Positions 17,611 to 26,830 of a DNA stretch of 64,000 bases are shown here, one piece after another (positions within the stretch are counted from its first letter, which is position 1; each line of letters opens with the position of its first letter). The DNA lies in the NCBI GenBank assembly GCA_963720705.1, contig CAVRGJ010000005.1:248001-312000 (forward strand), in the 5' to 3' direction. Made by a program: the position numbers and the translations under genes. The notes under the pieces were generated by a model. It was not told the origin of the DNA. It was given only the letters and a program-made list of their open reading frames with translations, and did no database searches. This DNA is from DASWJZ01 sp963720705 (lineage in GTDB: Bacteria > Pseudomonadota > Alphaproteobacteria > Rhizobiales > Afifellaceae).

Positions 17611-17658
17611 ATCCGACTGTACCACCGAAAATCGGAACAGCGATAGGGAGGAATCACC

Positions 17659-18690
17659 ATGGAAAATCTGAATAGCCGCACCCGCGGCACCCGGACCGGC
17701 GTCACCGCTTCAGCAGCAGCGATTGCGCTGCTGGCGACGGCAGGCGCGGCTTATGCCGCTGGCGAGACCATCGGATACTCCGCTCCGTTTCTGATGGCGC
17801 AGTTCGAAGTGATCCTGCAAGACCAGTCCGTGGCGGCTGCCAAGGCGGCGGGCCTCACCGTGCTCTCGCCGACCAATGCCGATCAGGATTCCGGAAAGCA
17901 AATCACCGACGTGCGCAACCTGATTGGCGCCGGAGCCAAAGGGCTGATCGTCGTCGCGAACGACAGCAAGGCGATCATCCCGGCGCTCGATTACGCGGTG
18001 TCGCAGAACGTGCCGGTCGTTTCCATCGATATCGGTCCGGACGGCGGCAAGCTCTATGCGATCGTCCGCGCCGACAATCGCGGCATGGGTCGGATCGCCT
18101 GCACCGACATGGCGAAGGCGATCGGTGACAAGGGCAAGGTGCTCTCGCTGCAAGGCGCCTTCAGCTCCATCAACGGTCGCGAGCGGAGCGAAGGCTTCCA
18201 CGACTGCATTACCAATGAGCATCCGAATATCGAGCTGATCGAGCGGCCGACCGATTGGGATGCCACAAAACAGGCCGCGGCGCTGCAGACGGTGCTCGCG
18301 GCGAATCCGGACCTGAAGGGCATCTTCCAGCAGTCCGACTACGCGCTTTCGCCGACGCTGAACGTTTTGAAGCAGGCCGGGCGCGATGCGAAGGTGGGTG
18401 AGGACGGCCACATCTACGACATCAGCATCGACGCGAGCCCGCAGGCTCTCGAGCTGATCCGCAGCGGCGACCTCGACGCCGGGATTTCGCAGCCGCTCGA
18501 CCTTTATGCGAAATACGGGGTCCAGTACCTTCTCGATGCTTTCGCGGGCAAAGAGCTCAAGCTCGGCAAGACCGACCACGACAGCGAGGTCGTCGAGTTC
18601 AACGGCAACAAGATGGATCTGCTGCCGGCGCTTCTGGTGACCAAGGCGAATGTCGACGACAAGGCGCTGTGGGGAAACCAGGCGAAGTAG
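17659..18690 (+). CDS. Sugar ABC transporter substrate-binding protein (RbsB-like, pentose/ribose class)
   Basis: This 343-residue periplasmic binding protein type 1 has a Sec-type signal peptide with a long hydrophobic core ending ATAGAAYA/AGE near residue 31. RbsB-class features are VLSPTNADQDSGKQITDVRNL (first lobe), VVANDSKAIIPALDYA, PVVSIDIGPDGG and GIFQQSDYALSP. The start ATG follows AGGGAGGAATCACC. It heads an operon with an RbsA-type ATPase and an RbsC-type permease, and ends with two consecutive TAG stops. The ligand is probably a small sugar or polyol but is unassigned. Confidence 0.87.
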   Translation: MENLNSRTRGTRTGVTASAAAIALLATAGAAYAAGETIGYSAPFLMAQFEVILQDQSVAAAKAAGLTVLSPTNADQDSGKQITDVRNLIGAGAKGLIVVANDSKAIIPALDYAVSQNVPVVSIDIGPDGGKLYAIVRADNRGMGRIACTDMAKAIGDKGKVLSLQGAFSSINGRERSEGFHDCITNEHPNIELIERPTDWDATKQAAALQTVLAANPDLKGIFQQSDYALSPTLNVLKQAGRDAKVGEDGHIYDISIDASPQALELIRSGDLDAGISQPLDLYAKYGVQYLLDAFAGKELKLGKTDHDSEVVEFNGNKMDLLPALLVTKANVDDKALWGNQAK

Positions 18691-18720
18691 TAGCCTAACC
18701 AGTGTCAGGTTCACGCTGCG

Positions 18721-20256
18721 ATGAGTGCTCCGCTCGACACTGACGTTGAGCCATTGGTAGAGACGCGCGCCGTTGCCAAACGCTACGGCAAGACGCTCGC
18801 GCTCGACGATGTCTCCGTGAAGGTCTTTGCGGGGCACTCCGTTGCCCTTGCCGGCAGAAACGGCGCCGGCAAATCGACCCTGGTGCGGCTGTTGACGGGG
18901 CTCGATCGTCCGGATTCAGGTGAAGTGCTCTTCGCCGGCGAGCCGGCTCCCGACGTGTCCGCCCGCGGGCAATGGCGATCCAAAGTCGCCTGCGTCTATC
19001 AGAAGTCGACGATCATTCCCGATCTCACGGTCGGGGAGAATCTGTTCTTGAACGACCAGCCGGGCACGCGATTTGGCTCGATCCATTGGAGCGAAGTCCG
19101 GCGATTGGGGCGGAGGGAACTGGATATCTGGGGTCTTGCCGTCGACGTGGACCAGCGGGCGGGCGAACTGACCGTCGGCCAGAAGCAACTTCTGGAGATA
19201 GCGCGCGCGCTTCGGCAGGGCAGCCGATTCATCATCCTCGACGAGCCGACGGCGCGCCTCGAGCTCCGCGAAATCAAGCAGCTCTTCGATCACATCATCA
19301 AGCTGAAGAGCGCCGGCGTGACGTTCCTGTTCATCTCGCATCACCTGCAGGAGATCTATGAGATCTGCGAGCGGGTGGCGGTGATGCGCGACGGTCGACT
19401 GGTCGCTGAGGCGGCGGTGGAGGACCTCGATCACAGCCAACTCGTGGCCGCGATGGTTGGTGAGTCCTTTGTCTCGGCTCAGCAAGATAGCCATAGAAGG
19501 GGGCGCGGAACCGTCGGCTCAAACAAATCCGATTCGCGTCCAATCGTGCTCAACGTCGAGTCCGTGTCGGTGGCGGATCTGGTCCGCGACGCATCGATTC
19601 AGGTTCGCGCAGGAGAGCGGGTCGGCCTTGCCGGGCTCGCCGGATCCGGGAAATCCGAGCTTGCGCAGGCGATCGCGGGACGCCTGTCGCCAAGGAGCGG
19701 AAAGATTTCCGTCAACGGCGTGGCACTACGAGGCGGACGTGTCGATGCGGCCCGCGAGATCGGAATTGCCCACGTGCCGGAGGATCGCCACGCCAGCGGC
19801 TTCTGCGGCAACCTCTCCGTCGAAGAGAACATCGCCCTGCCGGTTCTGCATCGATTGAGCCGATGGCTGGGTTTCGTTTCCGGAAACCGCCGCCGGGACC
19901 TGGTGAACTCCATGATCGCCAAGCTGCAGATCAAGGTGAGCGACCCGACGCAAAGCACCAGCGAGCTCTCCGGCGGAAACCAGCAGAAGACCGTCATGGG
20001 GCGTGCGCTCGCTTCCAACCCGAGCGTGCTCGTGCTCGGCCACCCGACGGCCGGCGTTGACATTGCGTCAAAGCAGGCACTTTTCGAAATCGTCGAGAAC
20101 ACGAACTCGGCGGTTCTCGTGGTGTCGGACGAAACGGACGAGCTCGCTATCTGCGATCGGGTGTTGGTGATGTTCGCGGGGAGAATCGTGCGCGAGTTTG
20201 CCGGGTCGTGGAAAGAGCAAGAAATGGTCGCCGCAATGGAAGGCGTGGGACAATAG
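18721..20256 (+). CDS. Sugar ABC transporter ATP-binding protein, RbsA-like, with a degenerate second site
   Basis: This 511-residue tandem ATPase energises import with the adjacent permease. The first half has Walker A AGRNGAGKST, signature LTVGQKQLLEIARA, Walker B FIILDEPTAR and switch His ISHHLQE. In the second half Walker A (AGLAGSGKSE) and signature LSGGNQQK are intact, but the Walker B region reads VLVLGHPTAGVD, replacing the Asp-Glu pair, and the switch His is missing (VSDETDE). One composite site is therefore probably non-hydrolytic. Related RbsA-type subfamilies carry similar changes, so this looks like an evolved trait and not damage. Confidence 0.85.
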   Translation: MSAPLDTDVEPLVETRAVAKRYGKTLALDDVSVKVFAGHSVALAGRNGAGKSTLVRLLTGLDRPDSGEVLFAGEPAPDVSARGQWRSKVACVYQKSTIIPDLTVGENLFLNDQPGTRFGSIHWSEVRRLGRRELDIWGLAVDVDQRAGELTVGQKQLLEIARALRQGSRFIILDEPTARLELREIKQLFDHIIKLKSAGVTFLFISHHLQEIYEICERVAVMRDGRLVAEAAVEDLDHSQLVAAMVGESFVSAQQDSHRRGRGTVGSNKSDSRPIVLNVESVSVADLVRDASIQVRAGERVGLAGLAGSGKSELAQAIAGRLSPRSGKISVNGVALRGGRVDAAREIGIAHVPEDRHASGFCGNLSVEENIALPVLHRLSRWLGFVSGNRRRDLVNSMIAKLQIKVSDPTQSTSELSGGNQQKTVMGRALASNPSVLVLGHPTAGVDIASKQALFEIVENTNSAVLVVSDETDELAICDRVLVMFAGRIVREFAGSWKEQEMVAAMEGVGQ

Positions 20257-21275
20257 TGGTGGACGCGCAGAAATCCGTCCTGTCGACAGTGCCGACGCCG
20301 CGATGGCGCTTTCGGTTGCGCGTTGGCGAGGAGCTGGCGCTCCTTCAGCTGATCGTCGTGGCATTGATCGCCGGCAGCTTCCTGCACCCGGCGTTCCTGA
20401 CGGAAGTCAATCTCGTAAACATCCTGCAACAATCGTCTGAGCTCTCGGTCCTCGTTCTGGCGGAGGCGATCATTCTCATCGTCGGCCGGTTCGACCTTTC
20501 GCTTGAGTCGATCGTCGGTGTCGCACCGATGCTCGCGGCATGGCTGGTGCTCGACAGCACGCAGAACGGATCCGGCCTGATGGTGAACCCCTATCTCGCG
20601 ATCGTGGTGCTCGTCGCGGTCGGCATCGGCATCGGTGCCTTCAACGGCTTGCTGATCGTGCGGCTTGGGCTGAACGCCTTCATTACGACTTTGGCCATGC
20701 TCATCCTGCTGCGCGGAGTATCGATCGGCATGACGAATGGCCGGACTCTTTACGACTTGCCGGAGCCGCTTCTCTATCTCGGCAATGCGCACTGGCTCGG
20801 GCTGCCGGCATCGGTCTGGGTATCGGCGGGGCTCTACGTCGTTGGGACTCTGATCCTTGGCTATCACCGTTTCGGTCGGGCGCTCTACGCGATCGGCGGT
20901 AACGCCGAAGCCGCACGTGCGGCCGGCATCCCGGTCGACCGCTACATATGGACCGTCTTCGCGATTGCCGGCGGTCTGGCGGCTCTTTCCGGATTGATGC
21001 TGACGGGCCGAATGGCGTCGGTCTTGTCCGGCCAGGGGCAGAACATGATCTTCACCGTTTTCGCCGCGGCGGTGATCGGACGCATCAGTCTGAACGGCGG
21101 AAAGGGCTCGATCCTGGGCGCCCTCTGCGGCGTGATCCTGCTCGGAATCATCTCGAACATCCTCACGCTCTCGAATATCGAGACGTTCTGGATCTCCGCA
21201 ACCTACGGCGCGATCATCCTGCTCTCCCTCATCGTGACGCGCCTGACCTCCGGCAAATCCTATCGAGCCGATTGA
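20256..21275 (+). CDS. Sugar ABC transporter permease, RbsC-like
   Basis: This is a membrane permease of about 339 residues with multiple hydrophobic helices and the RbsC-family signature region NPYLAIVVLVAVGIGIGAFN, then NAFITTLAMLILLRG and GGNAEAARAAGIPVDR. The start is GTG; two adjacent GTG codons (20256 and 20259) are possible, and the first overlaps the upstream TAG stop. It forms the channel of the first RbsBAC importer. Confidence 0.83.
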   Translation: MVDAQKSVLSTVPTPRWRFRLRVGEELALLQLIVVALIAGSFLHPAFLTEVNLVNILQQSSELSVLVLAEAIILIVGRFDLSLESIVGVAPMLAAWLVLDSTQNGSGLMVNPYLAIVVLVAVGIGIGAFNGLLIVRLGLNAFITTLAMLILLRGVSIGMTNGRTLYDLPEPLLYLGNAHWLGLPASVWVSAGLYVVGTLILGYHRFGRALYAIGGNAEAARAAGIPVDRYIWTVFAIAGGLAALSGLMLTGRMASVLSGQGQNMIFTVFAAAVIGRISLNGGKGSILGALCGVILLGIISNILTLSNIETFWISATYGAIILLSLIVTRLTSGKSYRAD

Positions 21276-21386
21276 TGCTGACCGAAGCTCCCTCGTCCTT
21301 CCACCCATCCCTCCCGGGAAACATCGAGCGCGATGGCGCGCCGCCGTCGCGCTCATGCGTCTGAGCGGCTGAATCTGGAGACTGAT

Positions 21387-22686
21387 GTGAACAAAGCCTT
21401 CTTGCCGGAATCTCTTCGCCCGCGCGACGATGACCCGCAATGGCGCTGGACGCGAGCGCTTCCTGCGCCGGGTCATACGAGCGTCGACTTTGAGGTTCGG
21501 GTCGATTTCCGCCGGCTGCACGCCTACCGGCTCGCCCGCATCCGCCAGGCGCTGAAGAACTCCAAGCTTGGCGCGCTGCTCCTCTTCGACGTCAACAACA
21601 TCCGCTACGTCACCTCCACCAAGATCGGCGAATGGGAGCGCGACAAGCTCTGCCGCTTCGCGCTGCTTTCCGGCGACAATGAGCCGATCCTCTGGGATTT
21701 CGGCTCCGCCGCGGTCCACCACCGGCTCTATTGCGACTGGATGCCGAGCGGAGAATTTCAGGGCCGGCATGCTCGGGATGCGCGGCACGGTGCCGCCGTC
21801 GGCGGGGCTGATGCAGCGGCACGCGGAGGAGATCAAGGCGCTCCTCGTCGAGGCCGGGGTCGCCGACATGCCGCTCGGACTCGATCTCGTCGAGCCCGGC
21901 ATGTGGCATGAGCTTGAGAAGGCGGGGCTGAAGCTCGTCGACGGGCAGCAGGTCATGCTCGATGCGCGCGAGATCAAGAACATCGACGAGATCACGCTTT
22001 TGAACCAGGCCGCCGCCATGGTCGACGGCGTCTATCACATGATCTGGGAGGAGCTGAAGCCGGGAGTGCGCGAGAACGACATCGTCGCGAAAGCCAACAA
22101 GATGCTCTACGAGATGGGCTCCGACGACGTTGAGGCGATCAACGCCATCTCCGGCGAGCGCTGCAACCCGCATCCGCACAACTTCACCGACCGGCTGATC
22201 CGCCCCGGCGACCAGGCGTTCTTCGACATCCTGCAGTCCTATATGGGCTACCGCACCTGCTACTACCGCACCTTCAATGTCGGGCGGGCGACGCCTTCGC
22301 AGCACGACGCCTACAAGAAGTGCCGCGAGTGGCTGGATAGCGCGATCGACCTGATCCGCCCGGGGATGTCGACCGACCGGGTCGCGTCGGTGTGGCCGAA
22401 GGCGGAGGAGTTCGGCTTCCCCGACGAGATGGCGGCGTTCGGGCTGCAGTTCGGGCACGGGCTCGGGCTGGCGCTGCACGAGCGCCCGATCATCTCGCGC
22501 CTCGTGTCGCTCGACCAGCCGATGGAGCTGAAGACGGGCATGGTGTTCGCGCTCGAGACCTATTGCCCGGCGTCGGACGGCTTCTCCGCCGCGCGCATCG
22601 AGGAGGAGGTCGTGGTCACCGACAAGGGATGCCAGGTCATCACACACTTCCCCGCCGAGGAACTCCCCATCGCTAACGCTTATTGA
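21387..22686 (+). CDS. M24 family metallopeptidase / creatinase-like protein, split by a +1 frameshift
   Basis: Reading from GTG 21387 (GGAG six bases upstream), the frame breaks near 21748-21751 (GCGG). Removing one G restores about 432 residues, running from WMPS into ENFRAGMLGMRGTV. The N-terminal creatinase-like domain includes LLLFDVNNIRYVTSTK. The C-terminal pita-bread domain has FFDI, FGHGLGLALHE, FALETYCP and ARIEEEVVVT. Four of the five usual metal ligands can be placed, but the second Asp of the DxTRT-type motif is replaced (GYRTCYYRTF). The family includes Xaa-Pro peptidases, metal-free creatinase and DMSP lyase DddP. Sitting with amidohydrolases, it may hydrolyse a C-N bond of a small molecule; this is inference. 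Confidence 0.72.
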
Positions 22687-22716
22687 GATTCAAAAAGAAG
22701 AGAGAAGGCCGTTTGA

Positions 22717-23196
22717 ATGACCAAGAGACCGCAGCCGAAGGAAAAGAGCCGCTACAAGCTCAATCCCGGCGATTTCAAGTCTGACCGAACGCTGCGCGAG
22801 GACCGGGGCTGGCTCAAGATGGATGTCCGCTGGGTCATAACCGACCGCAACACGGAATCGGAAGGTACCGTCGTCGGCCGGACAATCCTGCCGCCGGGGG
22901 TCGGGTCGATGCACGCGCTGCACCGGCATCCGAACGCGGAGGAATGGGAATACGTCGTGCACGGCGTCGGCATCAAGCACGTCGGCGACGACTCGTTCTT
23001 CGTTCGCGCGGGCGATATCGCGTTTGCGCCGCGCAATGTCTACCACGGGCTTGAGAACGGCTCCGACACCGAGCCGCTGATCACGCTCTGGGGCTATAGC
23101 GGCGCGCCAAGCCTGGAGAAGGCCGGCTACATCATTCCGGAGGACGAAAAGAAGCCCGCCGTGACGAAGAAGCGGGCGAAGCAAAAGAAGAAGTAG
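22717..23196 (+). CDS. Cupin domain protein (paralogue 1)
   Basis: This 159-residue single-domain cupin has metal ligands in motif 1 (HALHRHPNAEEWEYVVHG) and motif 2 (APRNVYHGLEN), giving the 3-His/1-Glu set. A Lys-rich tail ends the protein (KKRAKQKKK). It is clearly paralogous to the cupin at 32886-33314; by eye about two-thirds of aligned positions match, including SDTEP and TLWGY. Small cupins of this kind serve as isomerases, dioxygenases or ligand sensors. It lies between the M24-like gene and an amidohydrolase, probably in one operon. Confidence 0.8.
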   Translation: MTKRPQPKEKSRYKLNPGDFKSDRTLREDRGWLKMDVRWVITDRNTESEGTVVGRTILPPGVGSMHALHRHPNAEEWEYVVHGVGIKHVGDDSFFVRAGDIAFAPRNVYHGLENGSDTEPLITLWGYSGAPSLEKAGYIIPEDEKKPAVTKKRAKQKKK

Positions 23197-23261
23197 GACA
23201 TCGAGAGCAGCGGTCGCGACGCGGCCGCGCTCCAAGAAAGGGTCGCCAGGGAGGAGTCGAA

Positions 23262-24650
23262 ATGGCGCGAACGCTCATTCGGAACGCCACCATAATCAGC
23301 ATGGACCCGACAATTGGTGATCTGCATCGCGGAGACATCCTGATCGACGGAACGAAGATCGCTGCAGTCGCCCCGTCTGTGCCCGGCGACGGCGCCGAGA
23401 TCATCGACGGAACCAACAAGATCGCCGTCCCCGGCTTCATCGATACACACCGTCATACATGGGAATCGCTTCTAAGGGGCGCGGGGCCGGACTGGTCGCT
23501 TGGCCAATATTTCACCGGCGTCCGCGTGGTCATGGGGGGTCTCTACACGCCCGACGACAATTACGTCGCGAACCTGCTCGGAGCTTATGAGGCGATCGAT
23601 TCCGGCGTCACCACGCTCTACGATTGGTCGCACAACAATAATTCGCCCGCGCACTCCGACGCGGTCGTCAATGGGCTGAAGGATTCAGGCATTCGCGCGG
23701 TCTTTGGCTACGGCAACGCCAACGCCGAATGGTTCCCGCCGAACGAGATGCCGACCAACTACGACGACCTGAAGCGTGTGCGGAAGGAGCATTTTTCGTC
23801 CGACGACGGGCTTGTCACGATGGCGTTCGCGGCGCGCGGGCCGCAGTTCACGACGCTCGACATCACGGAGAAGGATTTTAAGACCGCGCGCGACCTCGGC
23901 ATTCGTATCACCGTGCACGTGGGCGATGGCCTTTGGGGCATGAGCAAGCCGCTCGTGCAAATGAACAGCCGCGGCATGCTGAAGGACGATACCACCTACG
24001 TCCATTGCAACACGATCGGCGACGAGGAATACAAGCTGATGGGCGACACGGGCGGTACGGCGTCGATCGCGCCGGAGCTCGAGATGCAGATGGGGCATGG
24101 CTTGCCGCCTGCGCTTCGCATGCTCGCTGTCGGAGTACGCCCGACGATCTCCAGCGACGTGGTCACGACGGTGCCCGCCGACATGTTCGGCGCCATGCGC
24201 GCACTTCTCGCCGGCACCCGGCTTATGGTCCACATGAAGGCGCTTGAGGAGAAGCGCATGGTGGAGCCGCTGCCGCTGTCGAGCCGCGAGGCTCTTTCCT
24301 TCGCCACGATCGACGGCGCGAAGGCCTGCGGCCTGGAGCACAAGACCGGGAGCCTCGCTCCGGGAAAGGAGGCGGACATCGTGCTCATCGACACGGACGC
24401 GATGAGCCTGATCCCGGTGAACAATCCGGTCAGCGCCGTCGTCGAATTCTCGCATATCGGCAACGTCGACACGGTCGTCGTCGCGGGCAAGGTGAAGAAG
24501 CGCGGCGGTAAGCTCACCGGCGTCGACTTCCCGGCTTTCCGCAGGAAGGTGGACGCGGCGCGCGACGCCTTGTTCGAGCGGGCCGGGGCGCCAACCGACG
24601 GATCGTGGATCGTCAAGCCCTACCAGGAAGAAAGAGACCTGCAGTTCTAG
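23262..24650 (+). CDS. Amidohydrolase family protein (cytosine deaminase / chlorohydrolase-like), copy 1
   Basis: This 462-residue metal-dependent hydrolase of the amidohydrolase superfamily should deaminate or hydrolyse a cyclic C-N or C-X bond in the cytoplasm. Metal ligands read PGFIDTHRHTWES (HxH), TVHVGDG (His), YVHCNTI (His) and ISSDVV (Asp). The C-terminal composite beta domain shows GSLAPGKEADIVLID. The Arg inside HRH followed by Trp is shared with the second amidohydrolase of the window (31287). RBS GGGAGGAG precedes the ATG. The substrate is unknown; a nucleobase-like or triazine-like ring is possible from the family, not from local evidence. Confidence 0.82.
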   Translation: MARTLIRNATIISMDPTIGDLHRGDILIDGTKIAAVAPSVPGDGAEIIDGTNKIAVPGFIDTHRHTWESLLRGAGPDWSLGQYFTGVRVVMGGLYTPDDNYVANLLGAYEAIDSGVTTLYDWSHNNNSPAHSDAVVNGLKDSGIRAVFGYGNANAEWFPPNEMPTNYDDLKRVRKEHFSSDDGLVTMAFAARGPQFTTLDITEKDFKTARDLGIRITVHVGDGLWGMSKPLVQMNSRGMLKDDTTYVHCNTIGDEEYKLMGDTGGTASIAPELEMQMGHGLPPALRMLAVGVRPTISSDVVTTVPADMFGAMRALLAGTRLMVHMKALEEKRMVEPLPLSSREALSFATIDGAKACGLEHKTGSLAPGKEADIVLIDTDAMSLIPVNNPVSAVVEFSHIGNVDTVVVAGKVKKRGGKLTGVDFPAFRRKVDAARDALFERAGAPTDGSWIVKPYQEERDLQF

Positions 24651-24715
24651 GAAACGCTGCAGGCCCGACCGCAATGCGGCACGCATTGAGTGGCGTATCG
24701 CGCCAGGAGTAGTTG

Positions 24716-25778
24716 ATGGCAGTTGTGGACGCCGGTGAACGCATACCGATCTCGTTGGTCACGGGTTTCCTCGGGAGCGGCAAGACCACCTTGATCGCAG
24801 CGCTTCTGAAGCAGCCGGCGATGGCGGGCACGGCCGTCATCGTCAACGAGTTCGGCGCGGTCGGCATCGACGACGCGATCTTCGCGCAGTCCATCGACGC
24901 GGAGAATGTCCTGCTGCTCGCGAACGGATGCCTGTGCTGCACGGCCGGCGACGATCTTGCGACGACGGTCTGGTCGCTCGCACGGCGCGGCGAGCGCCCG
25001 CGGAAGATCGTCATCGAGACGACCGGCCTCGCCGATCCTGCTCCCGTGCTTCGTCGGTTGATGGGCGACCCGCGGCTCGCGGGAGCGACAAGACTCGACA
25101 CCGTCGTCGTTACGATCGACGCCGTAAACGGCCTTTCCGATCTCGATCATCATCCCGTCGCGTCACGGCAGTGCGCGGTCGCCGACCGACGCGTCGTCAC
25201 GAAATCGGACATTGCCGAGCCGGCGGCTGTCGAGGCGTTGAAGCGGCGCCTTCGGGCGCTCAATCCCGGTGCGGAAATCCTGCCGGTCGATCACGGCCGG
25301 ATCGATGCGGAGACGCTCCTCAGCGCCTCCCTCTACGACGCCAAGGCCGCTCGTTTCGACGTCGATCGTTGGTTAAGTGCGGCAGCGCATCACCGCCATG
25401 CGCACGATCACAGCGACGATCGTGGAGACCGTTCGCATGCGGCCGAGACATGGCTCATCGAAGAGGACGGACTCGTCGATTGGGAGGCCTTCTTGCCGCG
25501 GCTTGGCGAGATCGTCCGCAAGCACGGCGAATCCCTCCTTCGCGTCAAGGGTGTGATCCACACGATCGGACGATCCGCGACCGATCGTGATTCATGGCGT
25601 GCAGCGGATGTTCCATCCGCCGGTGCGGCTGCAGAGCTGGAAATCCCAACCGGGCACGAAAATCGTCGTCATCGGCGATGGCGATGCGAACTTTGGAATT
25701 GCCGAGATGAGAAAGGCGCTTTCCGAATGCGCCGGCCCGCGGGCTGCCGTCGGCTTTCGTGAGAAGCTGAGTGCGTAA
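24716..25778 (+). CDS. CobW/YjiA-type G3E GTPase (metallochaperone-like), +1 frameshift near the C-terminus
   Basis: The GTPase domain carries Walker A GFLGSGKTTL, the metal-binding GCLCCTAGDD, an ETTGLADPAP switch and TKSD. A His/Asp-rich stretch (HHRHAHDHSDD) follows near residue 225. The frame breaks at 25565-25568 (ATCG); dropping one base restores DDPRPIVIHGVQRMFHPPV, the conserved CobW C-terminal domain, ending at 25778 with about 353 residues. CobW/ZNG1-class proteins load zinc or cobalt into client enzymes. It lies between an amidohydrolase and other enzymes of the cluster, so those hydrolases are the likely clients. Confidence 0.8.
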
Positions 25779-25806
25779 CGGTTCCGGATATCGAAGAGGA
25801 ACGAGC

Positions 25807-26790
25807 ATGAAGATCGGATGGATTGGGGTCGGGCGGATGGGCGCACCGATGGCGGCGCGGCTGGTCAGGGCCGGGTACGACGTCTCGGTCTGGAACCGCA
25901 CTCGCGCCAAGGCGGAGACCGACGAGTTGAAGGGCGCGAAAGTTGTCGCTTCCCGCTCCGATCTCGCCGGCGTCGACGTTCTCTTCACCATGCTCAACAC
26001 CGGCAAGGATGTCGCCGAGGTCTGCTTCGGCGCGGAAGGGATGTTCCGCGACGGCCTCAAGCAAACGCCCAAGCTGCTCGTCGACTGCTCGACCATCGGC
26101 ATGGACGAGTCGGCGGAGGTGCGGAAAGGTCTCGAGAAGCTCGGCGTGAAGCTCCTCGCCGCGCCGGTCAGCGGAAATCCGAAGTGCGTCCGCTCGGGGA
26201 AATTCTGCTGCGTCGTCTCGGGGCCGCGGGACGCCTTTGAGCAGGTGGAGCCGCTTCTCCTCGCAATAGCCCCGAGGGGCGCCACTTACGCCGGCGACGG
26301 CGAACTTGCGCGCATGTGCAAGATCGCCGTCAACCTGCATCTCGCTGTTGTTATCGAGCACATGATGGAAGTCACGCTGCTTGCTCAGAAGGCCGGAATT
26401 CCGCGCCATGCCTTCCTGCAGTTCCTGAATGACAGCGTCGTCGGCTCAACCTTCACCCGCTACAAGACGCCGGCACTCGTCAATCTCGACTGGACGACGA
26501 CATTTCCGCTCGCCGGCCAGCGCAAGGACGTCGACCTCGGATTGGCGCTCGCGCGAAAGCACGAGATGCCGATGCCGATCACTGCGGCGACGCGCGAGAT
26601 GTTGCAGGCGCATTTTGGAGTCGCCAAGACCAAGCCCGATCCGGAGGCCTATCTCGCGCAGGACTTCGCCGCGCTCTTCGAGACGATGGCGCTGATCGCC
26701 GGCGTCAAACTTAAGAGCGAGAACGTTGAGGTCTCGGACGGTCTCGAGGTCGAGGACGCGGCGCCGGCACCGGCGCGAGCCTCCAGATGA
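25807..26790 (+). CDS. NAD(P)-dependent oxidoreductase, 3-hydroxyisobutyrate dehydrogenase family
   Basis: This 327-residue beta-hydroxyacid dehydrogenase has Rossmann motif GWIGVGRMGAPMA, substrate-binding region DCSTIGMDES and APVSGNPKCVRSGK, catalytic Lys in CKIAVNLHLA, and a C-terminal helix domain with QRKDVDLGLALARKHEMPMP. It oxidises a 3-hydroxy acid such as 3-hydroxyisobutyrate, tartronate semialdehyde or a sugar-derived acid. An acidic Ala/Pro tail follows. It starts 29 bases after the CobW gene and precedes a Gfo/Idh dehydrogenase, consistent with a multi-step oxidation pathway. Confidence 0.84.
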   Translation: MKIGWIGVGRMGAPMAARLVRAGYDVSVWNRTRAKAETDELKGAKVVASRSDLAGVDVLFTMLNTGKDVAEVCFGAEGMFRDGLKQTPKLLVDCSTIGMDESAEVRKGLEKLGVKLLAAPVSGNPKCVRSGKFCCVVSGPRDAFEQVEPLLLAIAPRGATYAGDGELARMCKIAVNLHLAVVIEHMMEVTLLAQKAGIPRHAFLQFLNDSVVGSTFTRYKTPALVNLDWTTTFPLAGQRKDVDLGLALARKHEMPMPITAATREMLQAHFGVAKTKPDPEAYLAQDFAALFETMALIAGVKLKSENVEVSDGLEVEDAAPAPARASR

Positions 26791-26830
26791 CAGCGATACG
26801 GGCGTTCGGCCGGGCAAGGAGCAGGATCCG

